A stretch of 64,000 nucleotides of DNA from Liopterus haemorrhoidalis (Eukaryota; Arthropoda; Insecta; Coleoptera; Dytiscidae). The stretch is from positions 8,218,933 through 8,282,932 of the forward strand of contig OZ020611.1 in assembly GCA_963971575.1 (NCBI GenBank), in the 5' to 3' direction. Positions within the stretch are counted from its first letter, which is position 1. Each line of letters starts with the position of its first letter. A program made the translations under genes and the position numbers. The notes under the pieces are model-generated. The model saw nothing but the letters and a program-made list of their open reading frames with translations. It did no database searches and had not been told where the DNA came from. This document shows, piece after piece, positions 11,601 to 21,616 of this stretch.

Positions 11601-12404
11601 TGCTTGGCAGCAAGAGTAAAAAAAAGGTCAGGGTTGTCAAAATTGGGCTCGTAAAACTATAAATTTGGCCTCGTCTCGTCAATTCTGTTCTGAATCGATA
11701 ATTACGAACTCCCTGGCATATATAAACTGGGCGTAGATAGAAATCTATTTTTTCTGAAATGTAATTATATATGAAATTTAACGAAATGTTTACGAGGAAG
11801 CTGTCGACAGAAACCCCTCAAAGGGGCCAAAAATTTTAATGATTGATGATAACTATATACATAAACAAAGTGTGCAGCTAAATCGGGACTTGGGCCCGGA
11901 CCGATAAACACTACTGTTTAAATCATTACGTGTTACAACTACCGACAAAGAAATAATGCAATAAAATCACAAATAATAAAATTGGACAGTGATTTGTTAA
12001 AAAAGAACCCAGTCCCGGGCCTTGCAGTCTGGGCGATAATATTTACTGGGTCTCTCAATGACCTTGTTCATGGTTGGACCAAATTGAACAGAAATTTCTG
12101 CAAGGTCATTTTTCTGTACAATGCTAAGTTATACGTTAATCTTTTACCCAAGAAATCACCTTTCGAAATATGGGTGATATTTGAATTATTGAATTATCTT
12201 GCCAAAAACATGACGGAGATCAAAGAAAACGGGGACAAGTATTTTGGTCATATAATTGAAATTTATTTGTTATTTATTTTACATAATAAGCCCATCAGCA
12301 TCAAAATATGAAAAGATAAATTCAAAAACAAAATTGAGGAAGATTTCTGGTAGCAACTAGGCTTCGATAAAACATAGATCAAAATGAATTAATGAACTGA
12401 ACGA
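11601..12404. other. no confident gene
   Basis: A 109-codon frame (11982-12311) has no recognisable domain. Positions 12334-12404 repeat 27704-27778 almost exactly (gaggaagatttctggtagca...), indicating a dispersed repeat whose family is unknown. This shared segment ends exactly where the LTR at 12405 begins. Confidence 0.5.
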
Positions 12405-12897
12405 TGTTATCCATAATACTTATATCAAGTTTAGGCTGTGCATAATTTAGCTATGTTAGCAGTTTTGTTGTGAATGTTAAACAATATAGAAATAATAAGA
12501 CTGGCAAATATATATATATATATATTGTAGAAATAGGAATAAAAATGTATTATAAAGGACTCGGTTCCTGACTTTGGTCTGCTGTTTATGCAATACATCA
12601 GATAGTTTTATATTTTCATATATCATTTAAGTTTTATATTTTATTTTACATATTACACTGTTTTAAAATGAATTGTTTTCATTTGGTAATCACGTAATTA
12701 ATTTATAACTTTAAATTTCGTTCTTCATTTATTGATTTTTTTTATACAATAAATTTACTATTATAAAATGTTCCCACTTATTTGACTAAAAAAAAATCAC
12801 ATCAACAGAGAAGCTGGTAAAATAGTAGTACAATGCTAGCAGCCTTGCCCTCCCCCCATTATAAAAGCTTGGTAAATTAACTCCCCTGACTGTAACA
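12405..12897 (+). mobile_element. LTR, copy A (TGTTA...TAACA family)
   Basis: This 493-bp block is homologous along its length to 58496-59063. It starts TGTTATCC and ends CTGTAACA. Shared landmarks include aaaatgttcccactt and aacagagaagctggtaaaat. It is immediately followed by tttggtgacaggggtgagat, resembling the primer-binding site after the copy at 58.5 kb. It is therefore best read as a 5' LTR of an otherwise missing retrotransposon. No gag or pol follows. Confidence 0.65.
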
Positions 12898-13520
12898 ATT
12901 TGGTGACAGGGGTGAGATATTTAAGTAGCATTTGGGTGTTACATATTTGGTGTTGAAATTTATGAATAAAATCTTCCAGTAGGCCTGTCTGCTAAATTTT
13001 AGTCTGTTAAACTTTAGTAGCTCTTGGTTGTTATAATTTGGTGGCAGCGGTGGGATCCTTTAGTAGCATTTGGCTCTTAGATATTTGGTGACTAACGTAG
13101 AGATTTATAAATAAAATCTTTCAGTAGGCCTATCAGCTACATTTTTGTTACCAGCAGTGGGATCCTTTAGTAGCTCTTGGTTGTTATAATTTAGTGGCAA
13201 CGGTGGGATCCTTTAGTAGCATTTGGCTCTTAGATATTTGGTGACTAGCGTCGAGATTTACAAATAAAATCTTTCAGTAGGCCTATCTGCTATATTTTTG
13301 TTACCAGCGGTGGGATCTTTTAGTAGCTTTTGGATGCCACAATTAGATGGCAGCAGTGGGCTCCTTTAGTAGTATTTGGCTCTTACATATCTGGTGACTA
13401 GCGTTGAGATTTATAAATAAAATCTTTCAATAGGCCTATCTGCTACATTTTTGTTACCAGCAGTGGGATCCTTAGTAGTAAATGGCTGTTAGATATTTCG
13501 TGACTAGCGGTGAGATTTAT
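12898..13520 (+). repeat. tandem array of LTR-leader / PBS-like units
   Basis: Downstream of the LTR is a degenerate tandem array with a main period of about 152-154 bp (units begin near 13057, 13211, 13362, with a short one near 13470). Each unit contains one or two copies of a motif of the type ggtggcagcggtgggatcc (about 12901, 13039, 13147, 13191, 13300, 13344, 13453). This is the same kind of sequence that directly follows both LTR copies. Between them lies ataaaatctttcagtaggcc, also repeated. No coding sequence is seen. Confidence 0.7.
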
Positions 13521-13523
13521 AAA

Positions 13524-13860
13524 ATGCCAGCTCTTCGTTTAACCTAGCATGAATAAACGAGATTTTAACAAATTGTTTAGTTGCTTAAAGACGATCGAGA
13601 GTCAGTTACCGATGTTGTCGATATTAGACGACAAATAATATCAATTAAAAATAACAAAGTGAATCAAGCAACCCTTACTAATTGTCGAGTTATTATTAGA
13701 GAGGTTGCTGAGAAATTTGGCCTTTCATATGGTTCGTAAGAAATGGTATTCACAGATATTTTGACATAAGACCAGTAAAATTAGTGTGGCGAAGTTGACG
13801 TGGCATGGAAGCACTTAATTCATTGTTTGTTCGAGAGTTTTTAATGCGCTCGGTCACTCC
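13524..13860 (+). pseudogene. mariner relic, N-terminal part (copy 1)
   Basis: The frame reads VIIREVAEKFGLSYGS (13681-13730), equivalent to the ltIREIAeelgiSxGS helix of SETMAR-like mariner transposases. HNSLFVREFL follows at about 13815, with stops between. It is about 95% similar to 14244-14580. The catalytic Asp blocks are missing, and an unrelated repeat (13870-14235) follows immediately. Confidence 0.7.
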
Positions 13861-13869
13861 GTTGGCTTG

Positions 13870-14235
13870 AAAATGCAGATATCAATTGAAAAAATGTTTC
13901 CTTAGTTTTCCAACGGCGCCCAAATTGTCGTTAATAATTTAGCTAAAGCTGAAAAAATAACAAATGCAGGTTGCAGCTTGAGTCGATCCAATGTACAGAT
14001 GGTGTGATAAGTCATGAACGAGCTGATTCTTGTCCAGCTTTGTGAGAAACTTTTCTTAGTAGCTATATACAGTAGTATATACAGTAGTACAGTAGTATTT
14101 GTCACGCATTTAAGGGTTTCGTATATATTTAGTAAGTGAAATAAATAAACAGACGACCAGCATCAACAAATATTTGATTTTTTGCGTCGATTTTTTTCTG
14201 ATAATCTAAACTGTAGCATCTTTCTGACAACATTG
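13870..14235. repeat. dispersed repeat with TATACAGTAGTA minisatellite (copy 1)
   Basis: This block recurs at 16049-16458. Shared features are an opening gaaaatgcagatatcaattg, a short array of tatacagtagta units (about 14066-14095), and a 3' section from tgtcacgcatttaa to ctgacaac that could be a small LTR-like or Helitron end. No coding function is visible. It separates two copies of the same mariner relic. Confidence 0.65.
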
Positions 14236-14243
14236 TAGAATTG

Positions 14244-14830
14244 ATGCGCCAGCTCTTCGTTTAACCTAGCATGAATAAACGAGATTTTAACAAATTGCTT
14301 AGTCGCTTAAAGACGATCGAGAGTCAGTTGCCGATGATGTCGATATTAGACGACAAAGAATATCAATTAAAAATAACAAAGTGAATCAAGCAACCCTTAC
14401 TAATTGTCGAGATATTATTAGAGAGGTTGCTGAGGAATTTGGCCTTTCAAATGGTTCGTAAGAAATGGTATTCACAGATATTTTGACATAAGACCAGTGA
14501 AATTAGTGTGGCGAAGTTAACGTGGCATGGAAGCACATAATTCATTGTTTGTTCGAGAGTTTTTAGCAAAAAATAAAATCGTGATAACCCCGCAGGTTCC
14601 GTACTCACCAGGTTTGGCCCCGGGCAACATTTTCCGAAAAAAAAAGATGGTAAGCAACGATTTGAGACCATTGAAAACATAAATTAAAATCGCTAAAAGA
14701 ATTGAAACTCATCCCTGGGACTGACTTCCAGAAGAGTTTTGAAGATTATAAAAAGCGTTGATATAAGTGTAGTATGTCCAATAGGAACTAGTCTTAAGGC
14801 GACAATATTATCATCCACAATAAGATATCT
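14244..14830 (+). pseudogene. mariner relic with internal deletion (copy 2)
   Basis: The N-terminal part matches 13524-13860 (DIIREVAEEFGLSNGS). It runs directly into a C-terminal block VREFLAKNKIVITPQVPYSP (about 14548-14610), then LAPGNIFRKKK. Eroded TH..LPEEFEDYKKRW-like sequence follows near 14710-14760. The central catalytic region is deleted. The third catalytic Asp position reads G in LAPGNIF. Not functional. Confidence 0.75.
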
Positions 14831-15179
14831 ATAAAAAAATAAAAATTGTTGTACGAATCTTTTTACCGCTCTTCGTTATGTAAAAGGCGAACCACACAAA
14901 TTCAAAGGCTAGAAATTGTTGATGAATCTGCCTACAACCATTTCTGCGCTGTATGTGGAAAATTCTCGTATCTACAGTAGCAAATAAAGTATTAGAACAA
15001 AGCAGAAAAATGCCTTTACAAATACATCTTAAAATAAATACCTCTACGGGACAGAAGAGGATGAGTCAATGAGTCTGAAGAACAATATACGCCGTATTTT
15101 CGAAAATGTCAGCTACGGTGGAGATTCTTGTATGATATTCAAAAGAAAAAGAAAAAAGATCTTGTTTTCAGCTGTAGGA
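14831..15179. other. no gene seen
   Basis: AT-rich spacer of unknown origin between a mariner relic and a Tc1 relic. Nothing supportable. Confidence 0.5.
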
Positions 15180-15770
15180 GACTGAGTACAACTGATTGAT
15201 ACATCCGCGACATTTTAGGGGATCATGTTGTTTCTTATGTATTATGAGTTTGTTGACAACATGAAGTTGTACTTGCAAAAATAGTTAGTTAAAATGTTTC
15301 AGCAGTGCAACTAGGGTTATTTACACCTGACGCAACGTCATGTACATGTACGACAAAGCAAGACACATACTTCGGGACAAAACTGTCGACCGATACATCC
15401 GCGATATATTTTAGCACCATGTTATTAAGCAAAGTTTGTCGTTGACCATGTTTGAACATGTCAAAGAATGACAACGAAATGCCACATGCTGTGACCTGTG
15501 TCCGTCAGTACCTAAATGAGGTGGATGTGCCAACCATTAACTGGCCGGAGCACAACCCTGACCTGCATACCATTGAACACATGATGGAGAAGCTCAAGAA
15601 AGAGATTCGGGCCAGATAACCCGCTCCAACGATCACTGAAAAACAAAAAACCGCCCTGGTGGAGAAGCGTAGTGCAATTCCTCAAGAGAAAGTCAGAGAC
15701 TGTTATGGTCTAAATGAATGCGGGCTTGTATTAAAGCTAGGGGTGTAATACAAAATATTTAAGAGAATAT
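15180..15770 (+). pseudogene. Tc1-like transposase C-terminal relic
   Basis: VRQYLNEVDVPTINWPEHNP followed by DLHTIEHMMEKLKKEIR (15508-15617) matches the Tc1 block around the third catalytic residue (WPxxSPDLNPIEHxWdxLkr). The sequence continues with ITEKQKTALVEKRSAIPQEK (15630-15690), the usual C-terminal helix. Upstream, two similar pieces (gatacatccgcgacatttta near 15201 and its counterpart near 15392) suggest a partial internal duplication. There are several stops, and neither the N-terminal half nor terminal repeats are visible. Confidence 0.8.
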
Positions 15771-15785
15771 TGTTTAGTTTGCTGT

Positions 15786-15965
15786 TTCTTAGAGTTATTC
15801 CAACAATTTTCTCTAATCTGCCACGCAATTTTAAAAAACTTCAATTTCCTATACAGTATGTTTTTTTAATTACAATTAATAGAGCACAAAGTCAAACGCA
15901 TTACGTGACCACCGACGATTTGAGCAGCGAGTGTTTTTCACACGGGCAACTGTATGTGGTATTTT
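15786..15965 (+). pseudogene. Helitron helicase C-terminal fragment
   Basis: One open frame reads NFKKLQFPIQYVFLITINRA, then QSQTHYVTTDDLSSECFSHG and QLYVVF. This matches the C-terminal motifs of the PIF1-like helicase of Helitron RepHel proteins (FP(I/V)xxAFAMTINKxQGQ ... CFxHGQLYVAxSR). The Gln-Gly-Gln of motif VI is altered (QSQ), and the SR residues after LYVA are lost. Upstream helicase motifs and the Rep domain are absent. It is a short dead fragment, and the nearby repeat at 16049 could belong to the same element. Confidence 0.8.
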
Positions 15966-16048
15966 TTATTTACCCAATCCTTACATTTCCTTATTCTTTG
16001 TATTACCTTCCCTTCTAAGCTTTATATTCCAAGAACCAAACTGAATAT

Positions 16049-16458
16049 TGAAAATGCAGATATCAATTGGAAAAATGTTTCCTTAGTTTTCCAAAGGTGC
16101 CCAAATTGTCGTTAATATTTTAGATAGAGCTGAAAAAATAACAAATGCAGGTTGCAGCTTGAGTCGATCCAGTGTACAGATGGTGTGATAAGTCATAAAC
16201 GAGCTGATTCTTGTCCAACTTTGTGAGAAACTTTTTCCATTTTCTTAGTAGCTATATACAGTAGTATATACAGTAGTATATACAGTAGTACAGTAGTATA
16301 TACAGTAGTACAGTAGTATTTGTCACGCATTTAAAGGTTTCGTATATATTTAGTAAGTGAAAGAAATAAACAGACGACCAGCATCAACAAATATTTTAAT
16401 TTTTGCATCGATTTTTTTCTGGAAATCTAAACTGTAGCATGTTTCTGACAACTTTCAA
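16049..16458. repeat. dispersed repeat with TATACAGTAGTA minisatellite (copy 2)
   Basis: Homologous to 13870-14235, with an expanded array of tatacagtagta / cagtagta units at about 16253-16318. It follows about 85 bp after the Helitron helicase fragment. Length variation of the array between the copies is obvious. Family unknown. Confidence 0.65.
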
Positions 16459-17319
16459 GTTCCAGAAAAACTTGCTAATCAACTACATATAATTGCCAAT
16501 TAATCCTCGAGGACATAGAAGAAATACATAGAGCAAATATTAATAAGGCTGGAAATTAAAAGCGTAAATCTGGTGGACATATTCTTAGACTGGTAAAACA
16601 TTAATTGCAAACCACGGGGCAAAAAAAGATTTGAGAGCATAAAATAAACATGGCGATGCACCAAAGAGAATCAAGGGAATGAACACAAGATAACTGTGGC
16701 CCCAGAAGTAAACCGTTCTAGATGATGTAATTTTATTGAAGATCTTTTCTCCACATGAGAAATTACAGAATCTATATAATCTACGTATAATCTACGTAAA
16801 TAAGTTAAGTTGTACGAAAAACAGTTAGATGATATGCTGGTGGATTGCCGGGCATATAATTTAATAAAAAACATAAAACTGATGTTTAAAAATCACTAAA
16901 GTAGAGTACATACTGCTGGCCCACGAAAACATTAACACAAAGCACACATTATATATATATTGTATTATACGTATACTGTATATACTATAGTATAAGTATC
17001 CATTATACATATACTGTATGACCATTTTTAAAACTTGTGCGTGTAATTTCTTGTTAATGCTTCGAATTTTTACAGATTTAGAAACAAACATCTTTTCTAT
17101 ATACAGATTCTATAGTTTGCCCATAACAAAAATTCATTTGTGAATGTACAAGTTCAACCATTTCCGTGTTATTTACTTTTTCATTACTGAAATGAAGAAG
17201 ATGAAGGAAAATGAAATGAAATTTAAGTATGATAGTTCAGTTTTAAAAATTTGAGTAGAACCTGCGTGGATTCTTAGAAACGCTTTCAACTTCTGTATAC
17301 GTTTTGGGTTACTCCGGAT
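16459..17319. other. no gene seen
   Basis: AT-rich sequence with an alternating TA-rich patch at about 16948-17010 (tatacgtatactgtatatac). No supportable frame. Confidence 0.5.
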
Positions 17320-17549
17320 CACTGGCGCACCCAGGGAGGGAGCCCCCCCCCCCCCATGAAGGAATGAAATAAAAATAAAAATAAAAACACACTAGAAAAT
17401 TTTAAAAATAGAGATGAGGACCTTTTTTTTAGTAGTCACTTGTATTTTAGAAGTGAGGGAGGACCTTTTATTTATGGTCATCACTTTATATTTTCATAAT
17501 TTTTTCTTCCGGTCCTCCCCCCCAATAAAAATTCCTGGGTGCGCCATTG
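17320..17549. mobile_element. hAT MITE (CACTGGCGCACCCAGG family), copy 1
   Basis: The ends cactggcgcacccaggg and cctgggtgcgccattg are inverted repeats. They are flanked by ctccggat (17312-17319) and ctccagat (17550-17557), an 8-bp target duplication with one mismatch. Length is 230 bp. Internal sequence is shared with the copy at 40147-40371, including a cctttttttt...cacttgtattt stretch. No transposase. The 8-bp duplication and CA(G/C)TGGCG terminus support hAT. Confidence 0.85.
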
Positions 17550-17984
17550 CTCCAGATATCCGTTTATCAAGTTTAGATATGACGCAAACCGTCTACATTT
17601 GTTTCATACACCATCCTTAATTAGGACTAGTTTATTTAAAAATAGAGAACAATTATTGAAGAAGATATATTTATTTATGTATGTAATTATCTTTTTGGTG
17701 GAGATTAAAACCCTATAAGGGTTGTACGGCTACCAACGAAGGGTAGTGCTGTAGAAATGTGGAGATTTCAACTTTTATAAGTACCCGTTTTTACATGTTA
17801 TATAAGTTAAAAGTTACTAAATTCACATGTTTTTTAGATAAATATTTATTTTTGTACAAGACTACTTGTAATGAAATAAAAATTAACAAACTTTCTGACT
17901 ACCATTCTACCTTATTCCTCCAAATAAAAAACAAGGAAACAAAAGTACATTTTTACAACACAACCACAAATCCACGTATGTTAA
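17550..17984. other. no gene seen
   Basis: AT-rich spacer. An open frame of 79 codons at 17759-17998 has no recognisable domain and runs into the LINE tail. Confidence 0.5.
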
Positions 17985-18735
17985 TTATAGTTGGTTAGAA
18001 AAAAAAAAATTGCGCACATCAACGATGGCTATTTGTGCCTAATAAAGCCCATCTAAATGACTAGAGTATTAATTAAAAACAATAAATGAATCAATAAAAT
18101 CTGATATACATATTCAATAACAGAAACCTTGCACAGAAAGCCACAAATAAATAAAAGTTCGAAAAATTCAACAGACGCAGGGCAAGGATAACGGACCTTA
18201 AAGAGTCAATTACTATCGAATATCACAGAAAATAATAAAACACATTAAAATAAGGTGCAAGACTTCACACATAGAACAGCAAGTTCGTGTCCGGAAGAGT
18301 ATCAGCCTGTCCATGAGTAATTTGTCGTCATCTAAAGCAACTTAAAGACCGTAGCTCAAGCCTAACCTCTCCCTAACATCCTAGATCACACTGAGTTAAA
18401 ATGTGTAACATAAACAAATCTCTGTTACACGTCTCACAATTTGGAGGCATTTCACCTCGAAGGAGGTGGCCATGGATCCACCAACAGTGAGCTGTACGGA
18501 GGAGTGTGATAGTGGTTTCCTCTCTGAGGTTAATCCTGCAAGAAGAACCCCATGATTTAACGTCTCCCTTAATCTGTCTCAGTTTCACATTTTGTATGCT
18601 GTTCCATTCATGTTCCCATTTGGTTAACACAAGATGTTTCAGATTACTCATTGCATCATCTGGAAATATGAAACTCACTTCAATCACCGATCTATGGAAG
18701 GTGGCTTTTGCTGCTACATCAGCCGCTGTTTATTA
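17985..18735 (-). pseudogene. LINE ORF2 C-terminus plus 3' UTR (TAAC-tail family)
   Basis: On the minus strand a truncated frame starts after a stop with TAADVAAKATFHRSV, the end of a LINE-encoded RNase H domain. It runs about 120 codons to the stop at 18373. It includes a C-terminal zinc-knuckle-like block, HGHLLRGEMPPNCETC..., then LHILTQC (18373-18480). The remaining ~390 bp is the 3' UTR, ending at low coordinates in the ggcacaaatagcc...gcgcaa hairpin and a TAAC-type tail. The 5' part is truncated at about 18738, as usual for retrotransposed copies. This copy defines the family whose very short tails occur elsewhere in the window. Confidence 0.8.
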
Positions 18736-18814
18736 TAAATGTCTAGATTAAATGTAAATATTAAATATTATTAATATATTAATTGTTGAGTTAACGTGAA
18801 GTTTAGGATAAGGA

Positions 18815-19035
18815 AAACTTAAAGAGATTCTTTACTTTACAGATTAGTTTATTGTCACTAGATGTACATTTCGGCTACGAATTAGCCATCTTCAGTAATT
18901 GAATGAAACTAAGAGGTTCCAGTAGCTAAATAAAACTAAGAGATCTCTTAGTTTTATTCAACTATTTAAGATAACTTAATGTACGTCTAGTGACAATAAA
19001 ATATTTTGTGAAGTAAAAAATCTCTTTATGTTTAC
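18815..19035 (-). repeat. fold-back repeat with hammerhead-ribozyme-like core
   Basis: Two arms (about 18815-18925 and 18960-19035) form a long imperfect inverted repeat around a perfect palindrome (aataaaactaagagatctct, centre ~18943). On the minus strand, 18895-18854 reads CTGAAGA, then T-GGCTA-ATTCG-TAGCC, then GAAA, then TGTACATC and TAGTGAC. This fits the hammerhead consensus CUGANGA / stem II (5 bp) / GAAA / very short stem III / cleavage after C. Such minimal hammerheads are known from Penelope-like retroelements. The other arm has lost stem II. Stem I as seen is weak (about 4 pairs). Activity is inference. Confidence 0.55.
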
Positions 19036-20440
19036 CTTAGATTAAATGTTTATTATTGGTTCGTTATTTTACTGGACACGTATTGCTTCAAGTTTTAATT
19101 TAGTCATTTTATTTCAGCCTTTTCGGTGGAAGATCGACTAGAAAATGACTCTAATATTAAATTTAGCACCAACTTAGTCTTTACAAAAATAAAAAGATGT
19201 TAACACACATATAAACAGTAAGACGTAAGCTTACTTCCTAACCTTGAAGTTGCCGTGCAACCTACTAGCATCTTATCGGAATAGGCAAAAACTGCGTTCG
19301 TGGTCTCATCAATGCGAAGGCTTTCAATATATGCAATGTGTTGGTGTTGTATTGCATTCTGCAAACCAGCCCGCTAGCTATATTATGGTAAGAATTAAAG
19401 AGAAAACGCTGGGTTTTTATTGTAATTTATATATTAGGTCTGTTCTGTTCGCTACTTTGCGTCTACGGTTTACGGCGGCGTCATTATTTTCTGTTCGTTT
19501 GAATTGGCCGTTTGGCTTAAATTCTTACAGCCGCAGTAATAAATTTAACGCCGCGTCGATACAGCCGCGTCTTGCATTAAGACGCAAGGTAATGAAAAGA
19601 ACAAATCTATTGTAACGATTATATTGCATTCATTATTACTACGAAGAATTAAATATTTTTTTCTAGTCTTTTGAGGAAGTTACACGAAGCAGAAACTAAA
19701 GCATAATGCGCCACGAACGGCCACTTTACGTAAGTAATAATATTTAAAACATATATAAATCATAAAAAAATAGTTGTTGAAAAAGAAAATGGGAAAGATT
19801 TTAACACAAAAAGAAAACTTGCTCTCTTTAAAAGAGACCTTCTGATAAACCTATCGCTAATCATTCTTTCTTATTTCTAGACTTGTTTCGTATTAAAAAT
19901 TGAGTTTTTTTAATAAATCCCTCTCCATCAAGAAATAGAACTTACGTTGTCCCCTACGTTGGTAGCTAGTAATATACACAAAATAATGGACAAATTTCGA
20001 CCATAAGTCGTTGCTTAACGGTCTCTGTTGTCGTATGCATAAATTTCAACTATCCAAGTACATAATGCCCGGTTCATAATTGCTAAATTCTCGGCCGAAA
20101 CTAGATTAAACTACAGGAACTAGGGCTGTAATAAGATACTGAAAATTGACAAAAACTATATATAGTTATATTCACATATCAAAATGACTAAGCATGAAAT
20201 TCTGTGTTAATCACATTTTATTAAATGTTTTCTAAATTTAATTTCTTGCATACAATTAGTAATATAATGTATAAAACAAAATATTTAATTAAATAAATGT
20301 AAAATATATTATCTGTTAAATAAATAAAAGGGAACGCGCTTCAATTATTCTTCTACAATTTTGATAATCAACTTATAATGAGGCATATTTTAATTCGTAA
20401 CCGGTTCAATCCAATTTCTAATAACTTTTGCTTAATTCGA
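19036..20440. other. mostly gene-free; exon-like cluster at 19244-19731
   Basis: Between 19244 and 19731, three higher-GC segments are bounded by good splice-site matches. They are atg|gtaaga at ~19386, ttatatattag| at ~19436, aag|gtaatg at ~19589, ttttttctag| at ~19664, and ttac|gtaagt at ~19728. Reading through the first boundary is open but the second segment meets a stop in that phase. No domain is recognised. It could be a non-coding transcript, a decayed gene, or chance. The rest is AT-rich and blank. Confidence 0.3.
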
Positions 20441-20461
20441 CATATTCAGATTCCACTATAT

Positions 20462-20615
20462 TCTGAAGAATATCACTATTTGCAAAAGTTTGAATTAGAT
20501 TTGCAAAAGGTTTAATTAGATTTGTAAAAGGGTGGATTTGATATGCAAGATCAATTGGAATTGCAAAAGGATGAATTTTATTTGCAAAACGGTAAATTTG
20601 GAGTGCAATACATCT
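20462..20615. repeat. 21-bp minisatellite
   Basis: About seven degenerate units of the type atttgcaaaaggtttaatta are arranged with a period near 21 bp. Because the period is a multiple of three, frames on both strands show seven-residue repeats (LQKxExD on plus, FANxIxP on minus). Stops interrupt the plus frame. I regard it as a minisatellite rather than a gene. Confidence 0.7.
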
Positions 20616-20743
20616 GTTTATATAGCAGATATTGTCAAATATATGAAATAATTTAAATATTGGTATAAATGAATTTAAATACAAATTAAACTAAATACAA
20701 CTCTGTTAATTTACAAATTTAGTTAATTTATAAATTATCAGAT

Positions 20744-21467
20744 TGTCACGGATACAGGGCATCCACATCTTAGGAATAGCTTACTATGCACTAAACTGAC
20801 CCCTGTTTTAACACGTAACTCTTGTCATGAAATTCTTCCACGGATTGTTTTTATATATTTCATATATAAGGAACTAAAAGTTCTTAAAAAAGAAAATTAA
20901 GTAAGAAATAGTAATTAGTAATCAGTACTCTTGTGACTATTACCAATTGTGCATTGACCAACAATGGGCCTACAGAGCCGTGGTTATGTAAGTACAGTTT
21001 AAAATTATATTTTTGTATTTGCTCCAGATGTGTCTCACAACTTTAATGGAATTTATTCCATTTAAGTAAAACTCTTACGATCCGGAATTAATTAGTTAAT
21101 TCAATTATTGTGTCACTAGGTTGTACCTAAGCCCTACCTAGAGCCCTTATTTTAAGTTATTATTGTTGTCCAATGATAGGGACTAATTATTATTATGCTA
21201 TGAATTTTTCATTATAATTTGTCGGTATACAGAGTGATAAATTCAGTCTCGATACTTAAATTTCATTGTTGTACGACAACGATTTATCGATTTGTGTATC
21301 GACTTGTATTGTAATAAGGTGTTGTCTAATTAGTACACCTTTAATCTGGCGTGGCCAGTACTGTTAGTAATTATAAATTGTATTCTTTTATTCCTAAAAT
21401 AAATTAGTATATAGAATTTATATTCTTTTATTCCTACAAACCCCCCAAAACCAACCTAGGCGTGACA
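20744..21467 (+). mobile_element. probable solo LTR (TGTCACG...CGTGACA)
   Basis: A 724-bp block starts TGTCACGGATACAGGG and ends CTAGGCGTGACA. It has an AATAAA (in taaaataaattag) about 65 bp before the end and a duplicated tattcttttattcctac near the 3' end. The flanks agat and atat are only a partial duplication. No coding sequence is present. The call rests on terminal structure alone and is moderate. Confidence 0.5.
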
Positions 21468-21616
21468 ATATCTCCAAAATATATAAAAGAGAACGTCTAT
21501 CTGTTTGTCTGTCAGTATGTTACCTCAAAACTTGAGAACAACTGAACCGATTTTGTTGTGATTTTCGCCAACGTATTCGAATTTATCTCAAAAGTTTTTT
21601 TTTTTTTACTTATATA

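Noticed and set aside
11982..12311. 109-codon frame on the plus strand
   Set aside because: Non-ATG start, no domain, AT-rich composition. Likely chance.
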